From: Shimia sp. R9_2
GTDB taxonomy: Bacteria > Pseudomonadota > Alphaproteobacteria > Rhodobacterales > Rhodobacteraceae
NCBI RefSeq assembly: GCF_017743735.1
Contig: NZ_JAGHRO010000002.1
Location: forward strand, 1 to 64,000
Length of the DNA stretch: 64,000 nucleotides
Reading direction: 5' to 3'
Positions 25,970 to 33,772 of the stretch are shown piece by piece. Both the position numbers and the translations under genes were made by a program. The notes beneath the pieces are model-generated. The model saw only the letters and a list, made by a program, of their open reading frames with translations, was not told where the DNA came from and made no database searches. Each line of letters begins with the position of its first letter. Positions within the stretch are counted from its first letter, which is position 1.

Positions 25970-26980
25970 ATGGACTTTCTCAACGCTCTTGTGGCGCTTT
26001 CTAACTTTGTTCTGATTCCCGCAATCGCCTATGGCAGCCAGCTTGCGCTTGGGGCGCTGGGGGTGACGCTGATCTACGGTATTCTGCGGTTTTCCAACTT
26101 TGCCCATGGGGACACCATGGCCTTTGGCGCGATGCTGGCTGTGCTGATCACATGGTGGTTCCAATCCATGGGGCTGAGCTTAGGCCCATTACCAACTGCC
26201 CTGCTGGCCCTGCCCTTTGCAATCTTGGGCACCATGGCGCTGATGCTGATCACAGACCGTATGATTTATCGCTTTTACCGCGAGCAAAAAGCCAAGCCGG
26301 TGATCCTTGTGATCGTCTCCATGGGCGTGATGTTCATAATGAATGGCCTCGTACGCTTCATCATCGGCCCAGCGGATCAGAAATTCTCTGATGGCGAACG
26401 GTTCATTATCTCGGTGCGCGAGTTCAAACAGATGACTGGCCTGCGCGAAGGTCTTGCGATCAAAACCACGCAGGGCATCACCGTTGTGGTCGCCATCGTT
26501 GCTGTGGCGCTGCTGTTCTGGTTCCTGAACCGCACCCGCACCGGCAAATCCATGCGGGCCTATTCTGACAATGAAGATCTGGCGCTACTGTCAGGCATCA
26601 ACCCTGAGCGTGTTGTGATGTACACTTGGCTTATTGTGGCAGCACTCGCGACCACGGCTGGTGTGCTCTACGGGCTCGATAAATCCTTCAAACCGTTTGT
26701 GTATTTCCAACTGCTGCTGCCGATTTTCGCCGCAGCCATCGTCGGTGGGCTGGGCAGCCCGCTGGGTGCCATTGCCGGGGGCTTTGTGATTGCCTTTTCT
26801 GAGGTGACCATCACCTATGCGTGGAAAAAAGTGCTGAAATACATGTTGCCTGAAAGCCTTGAGCCCTCCGGCCTCGTGCAGCTTCTGAGCACCGACTATA
26901 AATTTGCCGTCAGCTTTGTGATCCTGATCGTGGTTCTGCTGTTCAAGCCGACCGGCCTGTTCAAGGGGAAATCGGTATGA
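25970..26980 (+). CDS. livH: Branched-chain amino-acid-type ABC permease LivH
   Basis: This 336-residue inner-membrane permease has about 8-9 helices. Family features are LGVTLIYGILRFSNFAHGD near the N-terminus, the coupling segment SGINPERVVMYTWLIVAALA, and VGGLGSPLGAIAGGFVIAFSE near the C-terminus. GAGGA precedes the ATG. Its stop overlaps the livM start (ATGA). It is longer than E. coli LivH (308) owing to a loop around residues 120-165. Confidence 0.94.
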   Translation: MDFLNALVALSNFVLIPAIAYGSQLALGALGVTLIYGILRFSNFAHGDTMAFGAMLAVLITWWFQSMGLSLGPLPTALLALPFAILGTMALMLITDRMIYRFYREQKAKPVILVIVSMGVMFIMNGLVRFIIGPADQKFSDGERFIISVREFKQMTGLREGLAIKTTQGITVVVAIVAVALLFWFLNRTRTGKSMRAYSDNEDLALLSGINPERVVMYTWLIVAALATTAGVLYGLDKSFKPFVYFQLLLPIFAAAIVGGLGSPLGAIAGGFVIAFSEVTITYAWKKVLKYMLPESLEPSGLVQLLSTDYKFAVSFVILIVVLLFKPTGLFKGKSV

Positions 26981-28281
26981 GTGAACAGCTAAAAAACACC
27001 GCCCTCTTTGCCCTGGTCTTTGGCCTGATTGTACTGACCGGCTTTATGCAGAGCTGGAACGTGGCGCTGCTGATCCTCAACATGGGGCTGATTTCGGCAA
27101 TCATGGCGCTTGGCGTGAATCTGCAGTGGGGCTTTGCCGGACTGTTTAACGTGGGTGTTATGGGCTTTGTCGCGCTGGGTGGGTTGGCCGTTGTGTTGAC
27201 CTCCGCAGCGCCTGTAGACGGTGCCTGGAGCGCAGGTGGCTGGCGGATTATGATCGCTTTGCTTGCGGGTGCCGGCACAATTGTGGGCGCGGTTATGCTG
27301 CGTCAGAAAATGCCTGCTGGACGCGCGCGTAATCTCGCAACGCTTGCTGTTCTGGTGGCGGGCTTCTTCCTCTACCGCGGCATCTTTGATCCCGGTGTGG
27401 CCGCAGTCGAAGCGATCAATCCGGCCCTGCAAGGTAACTTGGGTGGTCTGAACCTGCCGGTGCTGCTGGCGTGGCCTGTGGGTGGTCTGCTGGCTGCTGG
27501 TGTGGCCTGGCTGATCGGCAAAACCGCTCTGGGTCTGCGCTCTGACTACCTGGCGATTGCGACGCTGGGGATTGCGGAAATCATCATTGCCGTGATGAAA
27601 AACGAAGACTGGCTGGCGCGCGGCGTGAAAAATGTGGTCGGGCTGGACCGTCCGGTGCCCTATGAGATCGACCTGCAGAACTCCTCAACCTTCATCAACC
27701 GCGCTGAAGCCCTGGGAATAGATGTGGCGACAGCCTCTTCGATCTTTGTAAAGCTGAACTATTCGGTCCTGTTTGCCATTGTGCTGATCCTGATCTTCGT
27801 GATGGCGCAGCTTGCACTGAAAAGCCCTTGGGGCCGGATGATGCGCGCGATCCGCGACAATGAGGTGGCAGCGGAGGCCATGGGCAAAGACGTCACCAAT
27901 CGCCATCTGCAGATCTTTGTGCTGGGCTCGGCGGTCTGCGGCATTGCGGGCGCGATGATGACAACGCTTGATGGTCAGTTGACACCTGGCACCTACCAGC
28001 CGCTGCGCTACACCTTCCTGATCTGGGTGATGGTGATTGTCGGCGGCTCCGGCAACAACCTTGGCGCGGTTTTGGGCGGCTTTCTGATCTGGTTCCTCTG
28101 GGTGCAGGTTGAGCCGATGGGGCTGTGGCTGATGGAGCTGGTCACCATCGGAATGGCGGAAGACAGCGGCCTGAAGAAGCACCTCATCGACAGCGCGGCC
28201 CATATGCGCCTGTTGACCATGGGGGTGATCCTGCTGTTGGTGCTGAGGTTCAGCCCACGCGGTTTGATCCCTGAAAAGTAA
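26977..28281 (+). CDS. livM: Branched-chain amino-acid-type ABC permease LivM
   Basis: This 434-residue permease partners LivH. It has the LGVNLQWGFAGLFNVGVMGFVALGG segment, SDYLAIATLGIAEI, a coupling helix MRAIRDNEVAAEAMGKDV, and WVMVIVGGSGNNLGAVLGG near the C-terminus. An extra membrane region (about 85-190) precedes the conserved core, as in many alphaproteobacterial LivM proteins. The start overlaps the livH stop. A terminator follows directly, closing the operon. Confidence 0.94.
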   Translation: MSEQLKNTALFALVFGLIVLTGFMQSWNVALLILNMGLISAIMALGVNLQWGFAGLFNVGVMGFVALGGLAVVLTSAAPVDGAWSAGGWRIMIALLAGAGTIVGAVMLRQKMPAGRARNLATLAVLVAGFFLYRGIFDPGVAAVEAINPALQGNLGGLNLPVLLAWPVGGLLAAGVAWLIGKTALGLRSDYLAIATLGIAEIIIAVMKNEDWLARGVKNVVGLDRPVPYEIDLQNSSTFINRAEALGIDVATASSIFVKLNYSVLFAIVLILIFVMAQLALKSPWGRMMRAIRDNEVAAEAMGKDVTNRHLQIFVLGSAVCGIAGAMMTTLDGQLTPGTYQPLRYTFLIWVMVIVGGSGNNLGAVLGGFLIWFLWVQVEPMGLWLMELVTIGMAEDSGLKKHLIDSAAHMRLLTMGVILLLVLRFSPRGLIPEK

Positions 28282-28286
28282 GAGAA

Positions 28287-28313
28287 AAAGGCGCTCCCTC
28301 GGGAACGCCTTTT
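28287..28313. terminator. Bidirectional terminator after livM
   Basis: AAAGGCG-C-TCCC ... GGGA-A-CGCCTTT is a stem with one mismatch, with T-runs on both strands. It lies between the convergent livM and DUF853 genes. Confidence 0.8.
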
Positions 28314-28354
28314 GCCTTCGGCGAGGATATTTCCAAGAATGAGAAGAGGCTGGC

Positions 28355-29902
28355 TCAGCGCCCTTTGAAGAGACCGCCAAGAATACCGCGCACGATTTTG
28401 CGCCCCGTTGTGCCTGTCAGCTCTTTCATCACCATCTTGCCCATGGCGGTGCCAAAGCTGTCATCTGAACGGATACGCACAGAGCGAGAGGACGACCGGC
28501 TCACGCGACCTCCACTGTAGCGCCGGGCCGCGCTGAACTCGCGCTGAGCCGTGGGTTGCTCTTCTTCCTGAGCTTCGACGACCTCCGCCTCCTTGGCTGC
28601 GCTTGCGGCGCGATCGCGCAGCATTTCATAGGCGGAATGACGATCCTTGGGGGTGTCGTATTTTCCGGCAACCGGTGAGTTGGCCATCACATTTGCCCGC
28701 AACGCCTGATCCAGTGGCCCCAGTTGCGACGATGGCGGGCGGATCAGCGTGCGCTCGACAATGCCGGGCACGCCTTTCTTCATCAGCATCGAGGTGACAG
28801 CCTCCCCGACGCCCACCTCGCGTATCGCCTCTTCAGTCTCAAAGCGGGGGTTTGGGCGATAGGTTTCTGCCGCAAGCCGCAACGCTTTCTTATCGCGGGC
28901 TGTAAAGGCCCGCAGAGCGTGTTGGACGCGGTTGCCCAATTGCCCGAGAATATCCTCGGGGATGTCGTCAGGGTTCTGGGTGACGAAGTAGACCCCCACC
29001 CCTTTGGAGCGGATCAGGCGCGCCACCTGCTCCACCTTGTCAATCAGCGCCTTGGGCGCACCGTCAAACAGAAGATGCGCCTCATCAAAGAAGAACACTA
29101 ACTTGGGTTTTTCCGGATCGCCCACCTCAGGCAGGGTTTCAAACAGCTCGGACAGCAGCCACAGCAGGAAGGTGGCATAGAGGCGCGGCGCGCCCATGAG
29201 TTTGTCTGAGGCAAGGATGTTGATGCGACCGCGGCCTTCGGCGTCCACCCGCATCAGATCAGACAGATCCAGTGCCGGTTCACCAAAGAGTTTGTTGGCC
29301 CCCTGATTTTCCAGAACCAACAGGCGGCGCTGAATGGCACCAATTGAGTTGACCGAGATATTGCCGTAGCGCAGGGCCAGCTCTACGCGGTTCTCGCCAA
29401 CCCAGACAAGCAGCGCCTGCAGGTCCTTGAGATCCAGCAAAGGTAGGCCCTGCTCATCCGCCAGGCGGAAGGCGATGTTGAGAATGCCTTCCTGTGCCTC
29501 GCTAAGCTCCATCAGACGCGCCAGCAACAGCGGCCCCATCTCCGCAACTGTGGTGCGCACCGGATGCCCCTGGGCCCCAAAGAGATCCCAAAAGGTCACC
29601 GGGAAGGCTTTGTAGCTGTAGCTCTCAAGGCCTATTTTTTCAGCGCGGGAGGTGAAAGCACCGTGCAATTTGGCCTCTGGGCTGCCGGAAGCTGCAAGAC
29701 CTGAGAGGTCGCCCTTCACGTCAGACAGGAACACCGGCACCCCAGCCGCGGAGAATCCTTCCGCCAGAATCTGCAAGGTTACAGTCTTTCCAGTGCCGGT
29801 TGCCCCAGCAATCAGGCCATGCCGGTTGGCATTTTTCAGAGAAAGCTCCTGTTTTTCGCCATAATCGGGGCCGCCACCGCCCAAAAAAATCTTGCCGTCC
29901 AT
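28355..29902 (-). CDS. HerA-like ATPase of the DUF853 (YjgR) family
   Basis: This 515-residue protein has an N-terminal [17 protein letters not shown] strand region, then Walker [15 protein letters not shown] (about 32-45), Walker [16 protein letters not shown] (about 268-282) and an arginine-finger-like [15 protein letters not shown]. The C-terminal 100 residues are low-complexity (Glu/Ala, then Ser/Arg), ending in a basic [16 protein letters not shown] tail. HerA relatives are hexameric DNA-translocating ATPases, but the biological role of the DUF853 group is not established. It is a single gene, convergent with the importer operon. Confidence 0.92.
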   Translation of the reverse strand: MDGKIFLGGGGPDYGEKQELSLKNANRHGLIAGATGTGKTVTLQILAEGFSAAGVPVFLSDVKGDLSGLAASGSPEAKLHGAFTSRAEKIGLESYSYKAFPVTFWDLFGAQGHPVRTTVAEMGPLLLARLMELSEAQEGILNIAFRLADEQGLPLLDLKDLQALLVWVGENRVELALRYGNISVNSIGAIQRRLLVLENQGANKLFGEPALDLSDLMRVDAEGRGRINILASDKLMGAPRLYATFLLWLLSELFETLPEVGDPEKPKLVFFFDEAHLLFDGAPKALIDKVEQVARLIRSKGVGVYFVTQNPDDIPEDILGQLGNRVQHALRAFTARDKKALRLAAETYRPNPRFETEEAIREVGVGEAVTSMLMKKGVPGIVERTLIRPPSSQLGPLDQALRANVMANSPVAGKYDTPKDRHSAYEMLRDRAASAAKEAEVVEAQEEEQPTAQREFSAARRYSGGRVSRSSSRSVRIRSDDSFGTAMGKMVMKELTGTTGRKIVRGILGGLFKGR

Positions 29903-29964
29903 CAGTGACTTACCTCGCCGTTGCCCTGAAAATGAGTTGGTTAACCGAATGCAGAATACATTGT

Positions 29965-30075
29965 TAACCTTTTTGCCCCATTTTCAAAGGTGTTCCAGAC
30001 CAGAGCTTAACGGTTTTGGGAACGAACTCCTCCCTGTTGAGTACTGGCCGCACGCACTGTGCGGCCCTTTTTTTT
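29965..30075 (+). ncRNA. Candidate small RNA 1 with CTCCTCCC motif
   Basis: The 3' end is set by the terminator GGCCGCAC-GCACT-GTGCGGCC (30046-30066) followed by a T-run to 30075. Upstream, CTCCTCCC (30027-30034) is an anti-Shine-Dalgarno-like motif of the kind seen in the cuckoo/CcsR small RNAs of Rhodobacterales. The 5' end is a guess. Here the motif occurs once, not in the tandem hairpins that define that family, so membership is uncertain. Confidence 0.4.
30046..30075 (+). terminator. Rho-independent terminator (orphan)
   Basis: A perfect 8-bp GC-rich stem (GGCCGCAC / GTGCGGCC) with a five-base loop is followed by C and eight T. It follows no plus-strand gene. Confidence 0.88.
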
Positions 30076-30099
30076 GTACAATTCCAAGGCAGAAGAATT

Positions 30100-30213
30100 T
30101 CTTTTTCCTGTTGACCGCAAACGATTTTGGCCGTAGCGTTTTGGCAATGAATAAGTCGGCCAGTCCGACGGGGAGTGAAATATAGGGAGAGGGCCCAGTT
30201 TTGGGCCCTTTTT
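30100..30213 (+). ncRNA. Candidate small RNA 2
   Basis: The 3' end is set by GGGCCCA-GTTT-TGGGCCC (30191-30208) followed by TTTTTCTTT. A TTGACC box at 30112 could be a -35 element, though the -10 match is poor. A small hairpin GTCGG-CCAGT-CCGAC lies around 30155-30169. The only open frame is a 12-codon one (30147-30185) without a ribosome-binding site. Confidence 0.35.
30191..30213 (+). terminator. Rho-independent terminator (orphan)
   Basis: A perfect 7-bp stem GGGCCCA / TGGGCCC with loop GTTT is followed by TTTTTCTTT. It follows no recognised gene. Confidence 0.85.
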
Positions 30214-30432
30214 CTTTGGAAAGTGATTGTTCCTTCAATCCCTTACACGCCATCCCTCGTGCAAACTTAGTTTACCCTGTCGGCCCAGTTGCAAGGCGTG
30301 CTTTGCCAGATGTGTCCGCTCACAAAAGCGAAGCCTGTCAGCATTGATCAGGTTTTCATCAAGCGTGACCTGACAATCAAATTCTGCCGTGTTAAGCGAC
30401 GGCAGACGACATGAGAACAATCAGGAAATCAC

Positions 30433-31029
30433 ATGCTCAAACTTCCAACTTTTATTGCCGCGTTGCTCGTGGCGAGCCAGCTCTCTGCGCAGAGTGTGCC
30501 ATCCCTGTCTGACGGATCGCTGGCAATGGGGGAAGCCGTGGCCGGTCAAGGTGAAGCCCAGATCCCGCAGGCCCCGAACAATGACGTGACCACCGAAGTG
30601 ATCGGCGATTGGGAGCTGCAATGTGCGGCCAGCGGGCCGGAGCCGCGCCCATGCCGTTTGTACCAGCTTTTGCGCGATCAGACCGGCACGCCGATCTCTG
30701 AAGTCACACTGTTCAAACTGGCCCAACCTGAAGGCCAGGCGGTGGCCGGTGCGACTTTGATTGTCCCGCTTGAAACGCTGCTGACCTCGCAGTTGACCAT
30801 GGCCGTGGACAGCAATAACGCCCGCCGCTACCCGTTTGCCTTCTGCAATCAGGCTGGCTGTGTCGCGCGGATCGGCTTTAGCGAAGCAGATATCAACAAT
30901 TTCAAAGCTGGTAATGTCGCGCAGATCACCATTGTGCCTGCGCTGGCTCCGGATCAGGTGGTCACCGTGGAAATGTCCTTGGCTGGGTTTACCAAAGCCT
31001 TTGACACCGCAGGTGGCGTCGATCAGTAA
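30433..31029 (+). CDS. Invasion-associated locus B (IalB) family protein
   Basis: This 198-residue exported protein has a signal peptide at 1-19 (LLVASQLSA-Q). The IalB fold is recognised by IGDWELQCAASG, CRLYQLL, a central LPLETLL-like segment and FCNQAGCVARIGF. Two cysteine pairs (around 66/75 and 138/143) probably form disulfides in the periplasm. The family is named for Bartonella invasion but is widespread in free-living alphaproteobacteria, where its role is unclear. AGGAAATCAC precedes the ATG. It stands alone, with a terminator after it. Confidence 0.92.
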   Translation: MLKLPTFIAALLVASQLSAQSVPSLSDGSLAMGEAVAGQGEAQIPQAPNNDVTTEVIGDWELQCAASGPEPRPCRLYQLLRDQTGTPISEVTLFKLAQPEGQAVAGATLIVPLETLLTSQLTMAVDSNNARRYPFAFCNQAGCVARIGFSEADINNFKAGNVAQITIVPALAPDQVVTVEMSLAGFTKAFDTAGGVDQ

Positions 31030-31054
31030 ACGCTCCCAAAGCGTCAAAAACAAC

Positions 31055-31085
31055 AAAGCCGCGCACCTGATGGTGGGCGGCTTTT
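31055..31085. terminator. Terminator between IalB and KAS genes
   Basis: AAAGCCGCGCACC-TGAT-GGTGGGCGGCTTT is a 13-bp stem with one mismatch. It has T-rich flanks and lies between convergent genes. Confidence 0.8.
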
Positions 31086-31122
31086 GATTTTCTGGAGTCT
31101 GTGTGTTGGCGTTCTTGTGGTA

Positions 31123-32331
31123 TCAGACCTTCTTTAAAGCCATCACCGCATTTAACCCGCCAAAGGCAAATGCATTTGAGAGTGCCACATCCACATTGGC
31201 CTCACGTGCCTCATTGGGCACAACATCCATAGCGCATTCAGGATCGGCTTCTTCATAGCCGATCGTGGGCGCAATGATGCCGTCGCGCAGCGCCATGATG
31301 CAGGCCAGAAGCTCCACCGCACCGGTGCCGCCAATCAAATGACCATGCATGGATTTTGTGGAAGAAATCATCAGCTTATCTGCATGCGGGCCAAAGACAT
31401 CTGCCACCGCGCTGCATTCGGTTTTGTCGTTTGCCGCCGTACCGGTGCCATGCGCGTTGATATAGCCTACGTCTTCGCGGTTCAGCTTGGCATCGGCCAA
31501 AGCGCCAGAGATCGCGCGGGATGCACCCTGACGGGAGGGCATCACAATATCAGCCGCGTCTGAAGTCATGGCAAAACCGACCACCTCAGCCAGAATTTCC
31601 GCACCGCGCGCCTTGGCGTGGTCCATCTCTTCAAAGACAAAGACACCTGCGCCCTCGCCTTGCACCATACCGTTGCGGGTGGCTGAAAACGGCCGGCACG
31701 CATCCTTGGACATGACCCGCAGCCCTTCCCAGGCTTTGACGCCGCCAAAGCAGAGCATGGATTCTGCCCCACCGGTGATCATCACCGGAGACATGCCGGA
31801 ACGGACCATCTGGAAAGCTTGCGCCATCGCATGGTTGGAGCTCGCACAGGCAGAAGCCACCGTGAAACTCGGGCCTTTGAGGTTAAACTCCATGCTGATG
31901 TGGCTCGCCGCGGCGTTGTTCATCAGCTTGGGCACCACAAAGGGATGCACGCGATTTTTTCCGTCCTCATAGACAGTCCGGTAGTTTTCATCCAGCGTCT
32001 GCATGCCACCGCCGGAGTTGCCAAGGACAACGCCGGACTTTGCGGAAAGCTCACCAGAAAACTCAAGACCGGCCTGCGCCAGCGCTTCGCGTGCCGCGAC
32101 AAGCGCGAACTGCGTAAAGCGATCATAGAGCGAAAGCTGCTGCCGGTTGAAGATAACCTCAGGCTCAAAGCCCTGGACCTGCGCGCCGATTTGGACGCCC
32201 AGACGGTCCACATCGCGCATGTCCAGCTCGCCAATGCCACAATGCCCTTCACGCATGGCTGCAAGCGTTTGTGGCACATCATGCCCAAGGGCGTTGATTG
32301 TGCCGGCTCCGGTAATGACGACGCGCTTCAT
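31123..32331 (-). CDS. Beta-ketoacyl-ACP synthase (KAS II/FabF-like)
   Basis: The 402-residue condensing enzyme extends an acyl-ACP by two carbons using malonyl-ACP in the cytoplasm. The catalytic triad is complete: Cys in VASACASSNHAM, His in NAHGTGTAANDKTE and His in STKSMHGHLIGGTGAVE. It differs from housekeeping FabF in context, since it is the last gene of lpxD-acp-KAS rather than of a fab cluster. It probably acts with the adjacent ACP on a special acyl chain, perhaps for lipid A. This is inference from position. Confidence 0.93.
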   Translation of the reverse strand: MKRVVITGAGTINALGHDVPQTLAAMREGHCGIGELDMRDVDRLGVQIGAQVQGFEPEVIFNRQQLSLYDRFTQFALVAAREALAQAGLEFSGELSAKSGVVLGNSGGGMQTLDENYRTVYEDGKNRVHPFVVPKLMNNAAASHISMEFNLKGPSFTVASACASSNHAMAQAFQMVRSGMSPVMITGGAESMLCFGGVKAWEGLRVMSKDACRPFSATRNGMVQGEGAGVFVFEEMDHAKARGAEILAEVVGFAMTSDAADIVMPSRQGASRAISGALADAKLNREDVGYINAHGTGTAANDKTECSAVADVFGPHADKLMISSTKSMHGHLIGGTGAVELLACIMALRDGIIAPTIGYEEADPECAMDVVPNEAREANVDVALSNAFAFGGLNAVMALKKV

Positions 32332-32367
32332 GTCCTCTTTCGCCTTATCCGTTCTGCGAGTGTAGGC

Positions 32368-32619
32368 TCAGCCTTCAACCAGCTTTTCAATGCCGGAAAT
32401 GATGGTGGCTACTGAGGAAATGTCAAAGTCACTCTTCTCAGGCTCATTGGCATTGAAAGGGATCGAAATATCAAAGGCCTCTTCAATGGCAAAGATGCTT
32501 TCGACCAGACCAAGGCTGTCGATGCCAAGGCTCTCCAAAGTGCTGTCCATAGAGATGTCAGAAGGCTCCAAAACCGCCTGTTCGGCAATGATTTCAATGA
32601 CTTTGTCTTTGACACTCAT
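32368..32619 (-). CDS. Acyl carrier protein, dedicated type
   Basis: This 83-residue acyl carrier protein has the phosphopantetheine Ser in LGIDSLGLVE at about residue 36. It is acidic, as expected, with FDISIPFNANEPEKSDFDIS after helix 2, a longer insertion than in housekeeping AcpP. Together with lpxD upstream (29-base gap) and a KAS downstream (36-base gap), it forms an operon. Such side carriers (for example rhizobial AcpXL) hold special long or hydroxylated acyl chains. Identity with AcpXL is not claimed. Confidence 0.92.
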   Translation of the reverse strand: MSVKDKVIEIIAEQAVLEPSDISMDSTLESLGIDSLGLVESIFAIEEAFDISIPFNANEPEKSDFDISSVATIISGIEKLVEG

Positions 32620-32648
32620 TTCTCTTCCTTTCCCGCGGTCATCGGGTT

Positions 32649-33740
32649 TTAGGACTTAAAGCCCAACTTCGAAACAGTTTTTTGAAGATCTGCAAATTGC
32701 TTTGCCAATCGCGGCAACCGTCTGAGAGCTTTGTACATTTCCAGATTGGTTTCCATCTTGACCGCTGGGTAACCAAGCACAACCTGCCCCGGTGCCACCT
32801 TGCTCATCAGCTTGCTTCCGCCACCGGCGATGACGTTGTCGCCAATCGTAGTGTTGTCGGTGACGCCAACCTGTCCGCCAAGGACCACATTGTTGCCAAT
32901 ACGCGTGGAGCCCGCAATGCCGACCAATCCGGCAAACAGGCAATCATTGCCCACGACAACATTGTGCGCCACATGAACGAGGTTGTCGATCTTGCAACCA
33001 TTGCCAATCTTGGTGTCGCGCACCGTGCCGTAGTCCACGCAAGAGTTAGCGCCGATTTCCACGTCATTTCCAATGGTTACAGCACCAAGCGAATGTATGC
33101 GCGCCCAAGCCTGTTCATTGACGTCACCCTGATCCCCCAGTGAAGCGCGCGCTTTCTCAACGCCACTCGGCTCAGGGGTCACAAACGACAGTCCATCCGC
33201 GCCAATCCGCGCGCCCGGTTGGGCCCAAAACCGGTCTCCGATTGTGACACGCGCGCCGATCGAGACATGATCGCGCAGCATTGTGTCCTCACCCAGGCTG
33301 GTATCTGCACCAATGTGGCAGAACGGGCCAATAACGCTGCGCGCACCAATCTGTACATTTGCCCCGACAACCGCATATGGTCCAACGGAGACGCCCTCGC
33401 CCAGAGAGGCGGTTTCGTCAATCAGTGCAGTCGGGTGGATGCCTTCTGGATAGCTTTGCCCCGGGTCCATCATGCGCGACAGCCCCGACATGGCAAACCG
33501 TCCGCGTTTGGCGGTAATCGCGGCCTCAAGCCCCATGCCTTGCCAGTCTGCACCATCCCAAAGAAGCGCCACTTTGGCCTGCCCTTTGGCAAGCCCATCG
33601 GCGAATTTCGGATTGGTCAGAAGCGCCAGATCATCCGGACCGGCCATGGCAGGTTCGGCAACCCGCTCCACGACCAAATCAACGTTGCCATGTGCCTGGG
33701 CATCAATTGCCGCAGCAATTTGCTGAACCGTAAACGCCAT
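32649..33740 (-). CDS. lpxD: UDP-3-O-(3-hydroxyacyl)glucosamine N-acyltransferase
   Basis: LpxD transfers an R-3-hydroxyacyl chain from ACP to the 2-amino group of UDP-3-O-acylglucosamine, the third step of lipid A synthesis. The 363-residue protein has the N-terminal uridine-binding domain (about 1-100) and the left-handed beta-helix of hexapeptide repeats (about 105-300), with the catalytic His region NLVHVAHNVVVG. A C-terminal helix follows. The ATG at 33740 has GGAGGG six bases upstream; a TTG two codons earlier is unlikely. The usual neighbours bamA, fabZ and lpxA are not here, so it may be a second lpxD copy. Confidence 0.93.
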   Translation of the reverse strand: MAFTVQQIAAAIDAQAHGNVDLVVERVAEPAMAGPDDLALLTNPKFADGLAKGQAKVALLWDGADWQGMGLEAAITAKRGRFAMSGLSRMMDPGQSYPEGIHPTALIDETASLGEGVSVGPYAVVGANVQIGARSVIGPFCHIGADTSLGEDTMLRDHVSIGARVTIGDRFWAQPGARIGADGLSFVTPEPSGVEKARASLGDQGDVNEQAWARIHSLGAVTIGNDVEIGANSCVDYGTVRDTKIGNGCKIDNLVHVAHNVVVGNDCLFAGLVGIAGSTRIGNNVVLGGQVGVTDNTTIGDNVIAGGGSKLMSKVAPGQVVLGYPAVKMETNLEMYKALRRLPRLAKQFADLQKTVSKLGFKS

Positions 33741-33772
33741 GTGCAACCCTCCGGATGATGTCGGAGGCGTGT

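Larger units (their letters stand above)
29903..30432. other. 530-base non-coding region with two orphan terminators
   Basis: No convincing protein gene is present. The region holds two rho-independent terminators (30046-30075 and 30191-30213) on the plus strand that follow no known gene, and a GGTTAACC palindrome near 29939 with a second GTTAACC near 29963. The part from 30214 to 30432 is the IalB upstream region with no clear motif. The best explanation is one or two small RNAs. Confidence 0.55.

Noticed and set aside
29938-29970. TTAACC motifs as a CtrA site
   Set aside because: The two motifs are about 23 bases apart, not the TTAA-N7-TTAA spacing of a CtrA box.
30147-30185. 12-codon open frame MNKSASPTGSEI before a terminator, possible leader peptide
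   Set aside because: No ribosome-binding site, no codon bias typical of attenuation, and no downstream gene that it could control. It is better seen as part of a small RNA.
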